The notes under the pieces were generated by a model. That model had not been told where the DNA came from, did no database searches, and saw nothing but the letters and a program-made list of their open reading frames with translations. From the NCBI GenBank assembly GCA_930367205.1, contig OV884012.1:46583239-46647238 (forward strand): a stretch of DNA of 64,000 bases, in the 5' to 3' direction. The DNA is from Acanthosoma haemorrhoidale (taxonomy: Eukaryota; Arthropoda; Insecta; Hemiptera; Acanthosomatidae). This document shows, piece by piece, positions 9,400 through 20,278 of this stretch. Numbering within the stretch: the stretch's first letter is position 1; the number at the start of each line of letters is the position of its first letter. The translations under genes and the position numbers were made by a program.

Positions 9400-9830
9400 A
9401 ACAATTGCGTGAAGAAGACGATGGAAGTGATGAAGAAGTGAGGATCAGAACTGGGTCACTGGTAAAGAGGAGTCTGATTTCATTGATGAGGGTGATGATC
9501 TTCTGAAAGGCGACTTAAGCTAATCAACGTAGCAACTATATGTTCGGTAAGTACAAAACAAAATCGAGCCAAAAAGCTGCCATGAAGACATCTCGATTGA
9601 TGAATCGGAACATCACCACTCACCTTCCTGGTACCAAGGTAGAATGCTAACAGTTCTTTTAGAGCATCTTCGCCCAGATTGCCGAAGATTATAAAAATGA
9701 GAATAGCCAGCCCCTGCAAGCCACCTATTTCAAAAATGGATCATCCCTCAGTCCACCATTCCAACGAATCCAAGGGAAGATGGACTATTTTCTCAAGCAA
9801 CCGAGACATACTTTAAAAACAAAATTGTTC
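9400..9830 (+). pseudogene. piggyBac-like transposase N-terminal fragment, decayed
   Basis: The frames read DDGSDEEV (acidic N-terminus typical of piggyBac transposases), then MFGKYKTKSSQKAAMKTSR and NITTHLPGTKVEC. The last matches the family hallmark (R/N)(H/N)I(I/V)THLPG, usually preceded by a YYGKD.T.W..-like stretch as here. In-frame stops follow directly, and the catalytic DDD region is not recognisable downstream, so only an eroded 5' piece remains. The 79-codon minus-strand frame over 9480-9719 is its shadow. Confidence 0.7.
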
Positions 9831-10499
9831 TGCTACAAAAACCAGAACTAACTGTAAGTGCCTTCGCCACATAGAACAAATCTTTGAAAATTGTAAGTGT
9901 TCCTGCCCACCTAAAAAGCTATGAAGATTGACATTCTGATATTTATGGAGGAAATATGGGGAGATTAGGAGGTAAAGATTTATAGTGATTTTAATATGTT
10001 TTCTCGTGATTTTAGGTTATTTTTCCAACTGGCTATCTTTCTTGTGTTCCAAAGACTGAGAAGTTCATTTTAAGATATTAATTCTATTTCGGAGAGAGCA
10101 GTGTATTTACAAATATTCAAGATGCAAGTGCAATTAGTTTCAGCTTTTCGCTTTGCATTTGCTGAATTTATAAGAGGTGACAGTAAATTATGTATTTTTT
10201 TGTTTAGTAAATTTTATTCATTAAAAATGATCAAAATTTGGGTGATTTCTTCCGGATTTTCCTCAGAAATGTTATGGGAGTTTGAGAGACCCTCACGTTA
10301 CCAGTGTGAATTTTTTCTGACTTTATCAACTAAGGCTTAAATATAGTAACACTAAAACAAATGAAAAAATATTCCAGACAGTAAAGTTTTGGAAACCACC
10401 AGCAGTTGTGTATTTAATGCCGTTCGAACCTTCTTAATAACTTTTTTGTTAATATTTTACGTATTCACTATCTATTTTATCATTTAACTAATTTTATCT
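9831..10499. other. AT-rich stretch, no gene seen
   Basis: The 79-codon frame at 10101-10340 is rich in Phe, Lys and Ile as expected of random AT-rich DNA. Possible degraded downstream piggyBac sequence could not be recognised. Confidence 0.5.
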
Positions 10500-10503
10500 G
10501 TAA

Positions 10504-11257
10504 TACCCCACATACGAGGCTAAAAAGACAAGAACTAAACAGACGCTTTGGACAACTGTACAGACTACGTCCCATCTTATGCAAAGGACATCCCATCTCT
10601 CAACAGAAAATAAATTACTAATCTACAAAGTTGCACTTAAGTCAGTCTGGACATACGGAATAGAGCTATGGGGGACAGCAAAAAAGTCGAACATCAAGCG
10701 TATCCAATCCTTTCAATCATAATTCCTGAGAACAATAGTAAATGCCCCTTATTATGTCAGCAACAAAACCCTTCATAACGATCTTAATATACCCTACAAT
10801 CTTGAATTCATCCCTTCCAAGTTCATGATTTTCCATAGTAACCTATGCAACCACCCAAATCCAGAGCACAGTCATTGCACTGCTCCACTCATCCCTACAA
10901 TCCTCCTTGCAGACTGAAACGGCAGTGGCCTCGTGACCTGCTATAAATGCGTGACAGTGGGAGTCCTGGCAATGGCTAGCTTCTCGAATCATGTCCTGAG
11001 CGTATGCGGCTCTCGCGCTCTTCGTCAACCTCCACGAGCTCGTATCCGGTGATGCGGCTGACGTGGGGTACTTCCCAAGACTCCGCTTCCTCTTTCGCAT
11101 GTGGGGGAGGTGACGACCATGTGGATCTGGGGTGTTTGTAAATATTCTATGAATGAGCGAGTGAATGATGAATTGTAAATATGGTATGAATGGGAACATT
11201 TATCTCAATCACTTATTGCCTAATAAGGCAGATTGTAATTTTATCATAATAAAGTTG
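10504..11257 (+). mobile_element. 5'-truncated family A LINE copy
   Basis: Similarity to the full-length element begins in the thumb region of ORF2 (RLKRQELNRRFGQLYRL) and runs through frameshifted ORF2, the end of the ORF (CGTGACCTGCTATAA) and the 3' UTR to AATAAAGTTG at about 11257. A possible 7-bp TSD, TTTATCT, lies at 10493-10499 and 11258-11264; it is weak. A 118-codon minus-strand frame over 10843-11199 is only an antisense shadow of the 3' UTR. Confidence 0.88.
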
Positions 11258-11264
11258 TTTATCT

Positions 11265-14200
11265 ACCAACACTAACCATGTCTGTAGTAATAAATATAAT
11301 TTTGGATAAAATTTAGTATCATTTAATAAGTGTAAGTATCTACACAGACAGAGTTTCACAAGTATCCCTCAAATGTCTGTTTATTTTCTTGTTTATATTT
11401 ATTTCAAAAAATTTATTATATCTCATTCACCTATTGACTAAAAATTGAGTCAGTAAAAATTAAAAAAAAAAAAAGAATCACAAAAAAATTTACAGCGAGG
11501 AAATTACCTAATAGTAATTTGTTACAAGAGTTTTTATTCATGGAAACATCGTTGATTCAAACTTATAACATTGAATCGTCATTTGATACTGTTGTTTAAA
11601 TTGACTTATCATTTAATGTACCTAATTATCTTTGCGGTTCATTTACTATTATACAGTTATTCGTAGTATTTTAAGACAATACTGGAAGTCAGCAAGGATT
11701 TTTTTTCAGTGGAAGATGAAGGGGTGCTATATTGAAATATGCCAGTGCTTTGGTTCAATCGCTCAATCCCAATGCTGGGAATACCTGCCATTAACAGACG
11801 CCAAGTTGTTGATGACAATAAATTACTCAGAAGTGAAGACTGGGGTTCGTTACCACATGAGGATCAGCTGGTACAATAAGGTCTTCAAAATCCACCATAA
11901 TTATATCATTTTTTTTGAATATACAAGTTTCATACGGAAGAACTTCTAAAACGATGTAATAATAACTAGCATAATTAATCAGGCTACAGCTATATCTTCT
12001 CTTAAGAGGGATTAAATAAACTCATTGAAATTTTTCAGGCATTAAATTTTATTGGCCTATTACCTAATATATAGACAGTGAAAGTTGGAACTGGGGTTTA
12101 TAAATATTTTATAGGTTTATAAATAGTCTGGTTACCAGCCCGAGAGACACTGGCATCGGATGCCTAATACATGCTTCACTAATAATAGTGAGTGAATAAA
12201 CAAGCGCAGTTTAAATATATAGTGATTGCTAACTCAAGGCTGAGTCGTTGGGCCGGCGCGTCACCGACTGCCTTTTGGGAAGTCGAATGTGACGCACCTT
12301 GCTTAGTATGCAGGCTGCAAAGTTACATACAAGATTTGATTCCAAAAACTCCTAAGCAAGCTGTTCCAAAAAGTAATTTTTGAAAATTGTTTCCCACTAT
12401 GTTTTTACAAGACATATTAACCGTAATAAAAATAAAGTTAAATTAAAAAAGTGTATTTAGGAATAAGAGGCCCAAATGTACGGATGTACTAAGAGGTCTA
12501 AAATCAAAACTATATCGATTGTTCCATTAAAAAAAAAGTCGTTAATTTCGCTAAGATTGATAAATCGATTTTATTTGACAGTCTTTTTATCCATATTTCA
12601 TTTAAAGTAATTTAACCTCAAGCGAGCTTAGCTTGTAAATTAATTTCTGATTGGCATGAAATTAACGCCGCATGAGATTTGTGGTTAAATGTGATGAAGA
12701 GGTTTAACAGTGGGTTCTTTGGTTTGGATGTAACTAGTTCGCTGTTCGCACAAGCTTAGAAAGGCAACTTAATGACAAGTTGAAGTTTCAGCTATCTAAT
12801 ACCTCAGCCAAAGGAAGTATTATTCATATACTGTCTAACTTAAGGGCTTCAATGTCTTGTTACTTAGATCAATAAACCTACTACATACTGATTAATATAA
12901 AAAAAAATGTATTCACAGGTAACTACCACCGAATCGAAGATATCCAGTACAATTGTTTTATTAACACAATTGTATTTTAAGTGGCTTTTTTTTGCTACCA
13001 CAACATACGATAAATATTGTTAAGTAATATTGTAGTTTCAATCAAAAACTAAAAATACAGCTCACTTTCCGCAATCAGTAAGGCTAAGATCACAAAATGG
13101 AATTTAGTAATTAACAAAGTAAAATTTACTTTGTCTGAACACTTAATTTATTTGGCTTGTTTTGCTTGTCTATTACAACCCAAGCCAATAATAATAGACT
13201 AACGGGTCGTTTTAAATGAAGATGAGAGTTCCACGTCGTTATTTCACCACGACAAGGACAATATAATTATACGAATTATCATTCCAAAAAGTCATTGTAT
13301 AATACACCATTTTCAGGGTTCATTACGAATTAACTTTTATTTCATATTCAAATAAATGAAAATCGGAAAACAATTATAATGATAATTTTTAATTCTGTGC
13401 TGCAAGGATGAAATGGGATAATTACCTTTTACCCTAGTACCACATAATTCTCAATACATATGATGTATTGAAAAAAAAATACTGATTTCTGAGAATATTT
13501 TGAAGTTTCTTTTTTTGGATATTTAAAAAGTAGTAAAAAATGTATTTATCTCCTTTTACCCTAGCATCACAGAATTAAAAATTATTTCTTTTTCAGAACA
13601 TATGGTATGTGTTAATATGCTGTGTGTATTGAATCCTATATTCAAAACAATGTTTGACTACACTAACATTGATATATTTGTATTACAAATTAGACCCCTC
13701 CAAGACAGGTTAATAAATATACAAGCTATTTCTCCAACATTGGATTGTATATACAGTGGTTCTTCGAAAAATAACGTCCAAAAATGTTATAGTGGCCAAT
13801 TAACGACCAAATAATCCGTTATGTAAGTGAGAAAATTTAATGAGTGTAATCACACCCTCTAAAAAATTTAATCAAAAAATACTAACGCAATTGATTTGAT
13901 ACTCTGTGTCAGAAGAAACAAATTACACTGTATCTGGATATCATCATAATCGTCATGACATCACGAGTCGTAACGAACTTGAATAGTCACTACGTTTATC
14001 CTTGGCACCTGAGATTACGAAGGCTTCCGTGAGAGAAATACTAGGCACTCACTTTTTCACAACTGTTGCTAAAAAAAATCCAAAAAAAAAAACATCAACA
14101 GATAAAAATGCGATGTTATTCTCATATCGTTAAATATTCTGACATTGTCGTTTATTTATGAACACAATATTGGGATTTTAAACGCTTTCCGCAGATAAAA

Positions 14201-16727
14201 AATTGATCCGTGACATAAAAAAGTAATGATTATGAAATATTTTACTAATTTAATATAAAAAAATATCTTACTTACTTAAATACCTTCATTTTACTCGTCA
14301 CTGTGGTAAAGTTAAACCTGTTGAGAAAGTATCCAATTCTGAAATTTGAAGACCTGACTATGTATTGAAACTTAAATGAAAAGAATTATCAAAATAGAAT
14401 GTGTACACCAATGTGGATATTCAATAATACCATTTTTTTTAAGTAATGACTTGAAATGGGGGTTCCATTTGAGAAGTCATTGCCGAGCCGTTTATAAACA
14501 CGAGTTCAAAACAATAAATCATAAAAAAATTAATTCACTCTACTTAAACTTCCTTGAGAGATGTTTGCGCTCAGTTTTCTTCTTTGTCTTGCAAACAAAC
14601 CATCCTTTTAAAATATCCCACTTTTAATGCAGATCTTTAAGCAAATACAAATAGAAAATTTGTACGTGCGAGCCCAGATGATCAAAATGAGTGGCATAAA
14701 AAAATAAAATTTATTATGTACACCGATTTATTCTTGCTAAATTTTCAAAATGGATTCCCTCATACAAGTTATTGGAAAATTATAAAATATTTTAATTACT
14801 GATTTCTTTTAATGGTAAATCCATCATTTGACAATAAATATGAATTTTAATTTAATTATGTTAACAAATTAGCTAGTAAATAATATTTTTTTATATCCTT
14901 TTTGCACTAAATTGAAAATTAGCTCGAATAATCGGCACTCATGGCTTATTAAATTTAGAGCGTTGTGAATTTGAATCAATCAACAGTAATTTTGCGCAAC
15001 TAAACTGTACATCATGGTTACATAACTGTGTATTTTTAACTCGTGGTCCTGCAATAACATAGTTACCAACTGACCACAATCTGCTTTTCTGTGATTAAAA
15101 TTTGACAAAAGAAAAATAGGTTACTGTCCATTATGTAGAATTTGAAGAAGAGTTTTAACTTTTAATTGGTATCTTGATGTAAAAATATATATTTGCATCT
15201 TCAAGCTGGAGAATATTAGCAATTTCTTCCCTGCCGCACAAGATGGCGCTTGACACAGCACACCTCAAGAATTCGAAATGAGTTTGCAACCTAACGTTTC
15301 TAAGAATCCACTTTTGTATATTCAGTGTCTACTGCGAGAAAAATCCTTCTTGAGAAGACAATGCTAGAATAGACAATCTATCTAATGTAAAAAAAGCAAA
15401 AAAAATCTACAAAAAGATTATAATGAATAATTAAACAATATAAATTAAATAAAAACTTCACAAGACACTCAATGGCATCCTTTAATTTTAATTGAACAAA
15501 CCAATTATTTATCAGCACTTATGCACCAGCTTTGTTGGTTCATCGTGCGAGACTTCCGCGCTCAATCAATGCTGTTCCAAACACGACCACGGCCGTTTCC
15601 TGAGCATGTAATCAGATAAGCACTATTTTATTAATTAATTATTTTGCATTCATTATTATTAATAGTGATATAAGTATGACACTCAGATTTATAATTCTAG
15701 TATCCAATAAAACGCCAAATATTTGTTTAGAGCCAGTTCATAATTGCCCATAATTAGACTGTGCTGTTTTCTACTTATTCTCCATTTTTTTTTTAAGATG
15801 GAAAAAATTTATAACTATGCTATGATAATGATTTTTTGCATTGTGTTTGTGTGGCTTTTTGGGAATTTATGGAGTTATTGTAAAAATTAAAAAAATTGTG
15901 TACATGTTCTTGAAAACGTAATGCATAGAAGGGTTTTATTTCTTGAAAGTTTTCATGATAGCTTTTCCTAACAATATTACTTTACTATTAGTATTACATT
16001 ATACCTAATATAATATTAGTAAAATATTAAAAATTACTATTAGTTTCGAACAATAATATTTTATAAGGATGTTTTTTACTAGCTGTATTACCTGACAGCT
16101 AATATTCCGGTATATTTTATTTAGTATTTTTTCGATTAGTTCGTGTTGTATGTTGTATCATCAGCTGGCATAAAAATGGCGATTGTTGTAAAAACAATAA
16201 AAGTATTTCTACCACTGATAGCGTGTGGGAGATATTTTAATTTGAACCTTCCTAGGGACGAGTAACCAGTGGTATGTAAACACGTCCCCTTCAAAACGGT
16301 AATAACTCAAAATTTCTAGCTATTTTTATCGAAAAATTAAGTGGTAAATTATGAGACACAAATACTACTTTACAATCGTCGCAATTTTGTCTGCTTTTCG
16401 TTCTTTAAAAAAAAAAACTAATCGTTTTTACGGCGTTAGCTTTCTTTGTGGCGTTTGACCAATTTTATTAATGATCCGAATTCCGTCCAGATCAGTTGAA
16501 CGATCCGTGTAAAGCCAGTGCACATACAACGAATATTTCATTTGCCATTTTATACTGAATGAGTAAATGTAATAACTTAACTGTTCTAAGGAGTCATAGA
16601 AATAAATATGAGAATCTTTTTTAGGGGACCAATTTACAGCTTAAAGCATATAAAACATCTAATTATGGGAAATTCAATGTTAATATCAGAAATAATACGG
16701 TCAAACAAGTACACGGTAATAAAATGT
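11265..16727. other. Long AT-rich stretch, no gene seen
   Basis: Mostly low-complexity A+T. The 105-codon frame at 11632-11949 has a slightly GC-richer core (11700-11880) but no recognisable motif. One compact hairpin is listed separately. I see no transposase, splice-flanked exon or RNA gene. Confidence 0.55.
12258..12295. repeat. Compact hairpin with 12-bp stem
   Basis: GCGTCAC then CGACT on the left pair with AGTCG and GTGACGC on the right. A 3-nt AAT bulge separates the two right arms, and the loop is 11 nt. It lies in a short GC-rich island (about 12240-12310) inside AT-rich DNA. Function unknown. Confidence 0.6.
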
Positions 16728-17447
16728 ACGCACACATTTGCAGAAGAAATTGAAACGAGTCCGCAGAACTTACTACTCTCTCCAGCATCTCATTACAAGC
16801 CAGGCCATATCCCTTCGACTGAAACTCTTAATATACAAGAGCGTCCTGAGGCCAGCTCTACTGTTTGGGACACCACTCTTTAGATTCGCACATGCCAGCA
16901 CCATAACTTGACTCCAGAGCTTCCAGAATAAGATCCTGCGAACGGCTCTCTGGCATACCCCCTTTTGTGAAATGAATGCTTCCAACATGCACGAAAAGTT
17001 CGAGCTCCTCACCATCACCGACGTCATCAAAAGAAGACACATCAAGTTCTTCGACTCGATGAAACACAGTCTAATCCCTCTATTCAAAGACATGACACCA
17101 CCACCGCTACCGGCACGATGGCAACTCACAAGATCGAGTAAAGCAGAGGAAATGGTGGACATCACGGCACTAGGCCCGCTAACAACAAGCCTCTAACGGG
17201 CACCCATCACTGAAATCAGACTGAATAAGAATACACTACATGCCTAGAGAGACTCTAGGCCCAGCCACCAGTGGACTCTCACCACTGTACCGCAACTATC
17301 AACCTCTGCCAAGGCTTCCCACACTCCTTAATTCCCTCACACCACCTTCAAGCAGGTAATCCTAGTATAAGGATCCGATTAACCTAAATATTCTATATGT
17401 TTCCCTCATCCTGAATTTCTGACTAGAGAGATTTGAAAAAAAAAAAA
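16728..17447 (+). mobile_element. 5'-truncated family B LINE copy
   Basis: Starts in a degraded LQKKLK region, then reads LLIYKSVLRPALLFGTPLFRF, NKILRTALWHTPF, EKFELLTITDVIKRRHIKFF and DMTPPPLPARWQL, the ORF2 C-terminus of a Jockey-like polymerase. A TGA replaces the CGA found in the 41.8 kb copy (TIT*LQSF), consistent with CpG decay; the rest of that frame stays open to 17196. The 3' UTR (ACCAGTGGACTCTCACCACTG) ends in a 12-base A run at 17436-17447. No TSD found. The minus-strand frames here are shadows. Confidence 0.85.
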
Positions 17448-17654
17448 TTTTGGTTAATATTTTATTGTCAACGTATATTTGTCTGTCACTTATTTTTTAT
17501 TGTAAACTAAAAAAAATGCTATTGCTGTTGGTGATAAATAATAGATCAAATGTTTGATAACTCAATACCTTTTCAATATTTCTCGTTTCTTATACCGTAC
17601 AATGTTCTTTAAAGCTTGATTTTTTTTTGGTCTATAATGTAATTCAAGAATATT

Positions 17655-18463
17655 CACAGCCCGGCTCTATCAGTACGCCTCAAGCTGCTGATATACCAGA
17701 GCGTCCTAAGACCTGCATTGATGTATGGAACCCCTCTCTACAAGTATTTGACTCCCAACACTCTCCTAAAGCTCCAGCAATTTCAGAATAGAGTTCTCCG
17801 CACCTCCCTCAAACATACCCCGTTCGACCGAATGAAGGCCGACGAAATCCACAAAAAATTCGAAGTGCTCACTATCCAAGATTTTATCAAGAGAAGGCAC
17901 ATCAAATTTTTTGACTCCCTAAGACATAGCCATAACCCACTATTCTCCGACCTTCAGCCACCACCAATGCCCGTCAGATGGAAGCACTGCTGGACCGCCG
18001 AAGCTTGGCGAATGAAAGACATCATAGAACCAGAGGACTGACGGACCTACACCCAGCCGAGAGATCGAGGCCGATCTCCCGGCCGACTCAACCGACGCCA
18101 CATTACCCCATCTACCTGTGTAAGCAGGGTTGATCTTCCGGCCGAGGATGCCGACTCATTCCAGCTTCGATTCAGGCCAGGCTTCACCTACCATCGCCTA
18201 CAAACTACAAAAACCTACAAACCATCGCCTAGGCACCCCTAGGCTCAATCCTTGGTAGACTCTCACTACCTTCCTGACTCCATCCGCCTTTCTAGGCATT
18301 CCACACCCCATATCCTTCTCATACATCCTTCAAATAGGGGTCTCCCCTTAGTGAATTAGTGAATGGCACTTTCCAGCCAAAAATAATTTTCCTTATTTTT
18401 CCCACATTCCTATTTTTACAAGTTTGAGAGCTTAGGGGAAAAAAAAAAAAAAAAAAAAAAAAA
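17655..18463 (+). mobile_element. 5'-truncated family B LINE copy, diverged subfamily with long poly(A)
   Basis: Reads YQSVLRPALMYGTPLYKYLTP, NRVLRTSLKHTPFDRM, KKFEVLTIQDFIKRRHIKFF and PPPMPVRWKHCW, then stops at 18039-18041. The ORF2 tail is uninterrupted from about 17700. The 3' UTR differs from the other B copies (repeated CTCCCGGCCGA / TTCCGGCCGA motifs at 18095-18165) but ends in the same GAGAGCTTAGGGG and a 25-base A run (18439-18463). The intact A tail and open frame suggest a relatively young insertion. No convincing TSD. Confidence 0.87.
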
Positions 18464-19467
18464 TATGTTAAACCACTTGAACTCAGCTTTATAAATTTAT
18501 TATCATAAATGAGATGATATGAAAAGAAGTCTTTTGATATGATGATATAGAAATGGTTATTGCTATAATTTATATATTTGTTAAGGCCACAACCATGTAT
18601 GTGTTTCATTTTCGAGTGGTTTTCAGACATCGATCTAATTTATTTTAATGCTCACCTCCTCGCTTCCTTAACATCCTTCTATCAAATGATTACCAACTCT
18701 AGAATATCAAGCTTAAGCTGCAAAACCTAAAATCAACAAATTAATTATACATTGTTCAACATTTTTATTGTTGTGTCGTTTAGTTCCATAACGCAAACTA
18801 GCGCGAATACCGTGTATAGTTTGAGCAGAATTGCCAAATACTTGAATTTGAAAGCATTTATATTTATTAAAACTATATTAATAGTATCCTATAATTAAAC
18901 AGATACTAATGGATTGTGCTGCTTTACGAAACTTACGAAAAGAAAAAATAAGAGCGGATAACGTGCCGATACAAAGTTAAAGAGAACTAGAAGAGGATTT
19001 AAGTAAAATGTCCAACTTGGTTTGTTTAAAAAGAAGCTGGAAAGTGTGTGAGAAGAAAGGGATGAGCTAGAAGGAGACGAGGGAGAGGGTGAAGGGAAAT
19101 TGGGAAAGCCCGGACTTGAAAACCTTACTCTTTGTTTCTATCGACCGCCCTTGTCGCCTATTGTAGCTGATAAACTCACTTCTCGGCCCTCTGTTTCTTC
19201 GCTTAATTTGTTTTATCAACTTTCCGGCCCGTCAAAGTTTATATCCGCGATTAAGTTTACGGAACGAGGGATAACATCTAATCGTTATGATCCCGACTAA
19301 ATGATGGAAGCCTATACACCCTCTTGTGAGTAAATGTAAGGATTCAGTCACTAGTACTGATGTGTTTTATGTCACGTGATTATCCTACATTTTATTTATA
19401 ATATATGTTCAGGCCACAGCCATATATTTTGTAGTGCTACTTTTAGGAACAAACTAAATTTATTTAC
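18464..19467. other. Intergenic stretch with a dispersed-repeat fragment
   Basis: No gene seen. The 66-codon frame at 19100-19300 lies in a moderately GC-rich piece and has no recognised similarity. See the repeat at 18585-18660. Confidence 0.5.
18585..18660 (-). repeat. Dispersed repeat fragment, copy 1
   Basis: Read on the minus strand, GAGGTGAGCATTAAAATAAA is followed by TCTGAAAACCACTCGAAAATG and CATGGTTGTGGCC. The same order, with GGAGGATCAGA retained, occurs at 20205-20278 (minus), and the leading part occurs at 61012-61052 (plus). Element class unknown. Confidence 0.55.
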
Positions 19468-19477
19468 TAGAAATAGG
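19468..19477. repeat. Left TSD of inverted family A LINE copy
   Basis: TAGAAATAGG, matched exactly by 20048-20057. Confidence 0.8.
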
Positions 19478-20047
19478 CTCGCTCTCATCGAGGTGTTTTT
19501 GAAGGTTTTTGGATGCTATATCAAGGTCTGAGTGGGATGACAAGACTGCAGTGTCATCTGGAAATGTTGCCAAGAAGGTATTGGGGGTAGAGGGGACATC
19601 CTATCCAACCACCCGAATCCCGTAGCACAGTCATTGCTCCACTCATCCCTATAATCCTCCTCGTAGACTGAAACGGCAGTGGCCTCGTGACCTACTATAA
19701 ATGCGTGACAGTGGGAGTCCTGGCAATGGCCAGTTTCTCCACTCATGTCCTGAGCGTCTGTGGCTCTCGCGCTCTTGGCCAGCCTCAACTGGCTCGTATC
19801 CGGTGCGGTGGACGGGAGAGCGTGGAGGGCTTCCCAAGATTCCGCTTCCTCCTTCGTAAGTGAGGGAGGCAACAACCATGTGGACTTGGGGGGCCCCTGG
19901 GCTGTTTGTAAATATTGTATGAATGTGTGAGTGAATGATGAATTGTAAATATCGTATGAATGAGAACATTTATCTTAATTACTTATTGCCTATTAAGCAT
20001 TAAGGCAGATTGTGATTTCATCTTAATAAAGTTGATATATATATAGA
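19478..20047 (+). mobile_element. Family A LINE copy with 5' inversion (twin priming)
   Basis: Two segments in opposite orientation share one target-site duplication. 19478 to about 19587, read on the minus strand, is the FADD-box region (TFLATFPDDTAVLSSHSD, then NLQKHLDESE), equivalent to about 3740-3858 of the full-length element. From about 19588 the plus strand gives the ORF2 end and the 3' UTR to AATAAAGTTG plus a TA-rich tail, equivalent to about 4347 onward. The outer edge of the inverted part is the more 3' position and the junction the more 5' one, with the sequence between the two segments lost. This is the arrangement expected from twin priming. The 119- and 106-codon minus frames are 3' UTR shadows. 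Confidence 0.9.
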
Positions 20048-20057
20048 TAGAAATAGG
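20048..20057. repeat. Right TSD of inverted family A LINE copy
   Basis: TAGAAATAGG, matching 19468-19477. Confidence 0.8.
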
Positions 20058-20059
20058 AC

Positions 20060-20091
20060 GATTTTAAGGGAGTTATTTTCCCGTTAAAATC
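20060..20091. repeat. Short hairpin
   Basis: GATTTTAAGGGA and TTCCCGTTAAAATC pair around a short AT-rich loop, with one bulge. It lies just outside the LINE TSD, so it belonged to the pre-insertion locus. Confidence 0.5.
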
Positions 20092-20204
20092 ACCTATATA
20101 CAGTGCTGATGGCCTGTGCAGTCACTAAAGGTAGAGGCCAGACAAAGGTATAAGTATTTAAAACCACCGTACATCATCACGCGTGCATTCTCAGTACTAG
20201 TTAG

Positions 20205-20278
20205 ATATAGGGTTTTATTTCTGAATGGTTTACAGAAATCAGAACCGTCTGATCCTCCTTTAATACTCACCTCATTTT
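20205..20278 (-). repeat. Dispersed repeat fragment, copy 2
   Basis: Minus strand: TGAGGTGAGTATTAAAGGAG, then GATCAGA, then TTTCTGTAAACCATTCAGAAA. It matches 18585-18660 and 61012-61052. The start resembles a splice donor (AG|GTGAGTAT). Confidence 0.6.

Noticed and set aside
10843..11199. Minus-strand ORF over a family A 3' UTR, and its counterparts at 19516-19969 and 52753-53121
   Set aside because: These are antisense to LINE sequence and repeat only because the LINE repeats. Kept as a low-interest finding, not annotated as genes.
16773..17165. 130-codon minus-strand ORF, and a similar one at 41691-42074
   Set aside because: Exact shadows of the family B ORF2 C-terminus on the plus strand.
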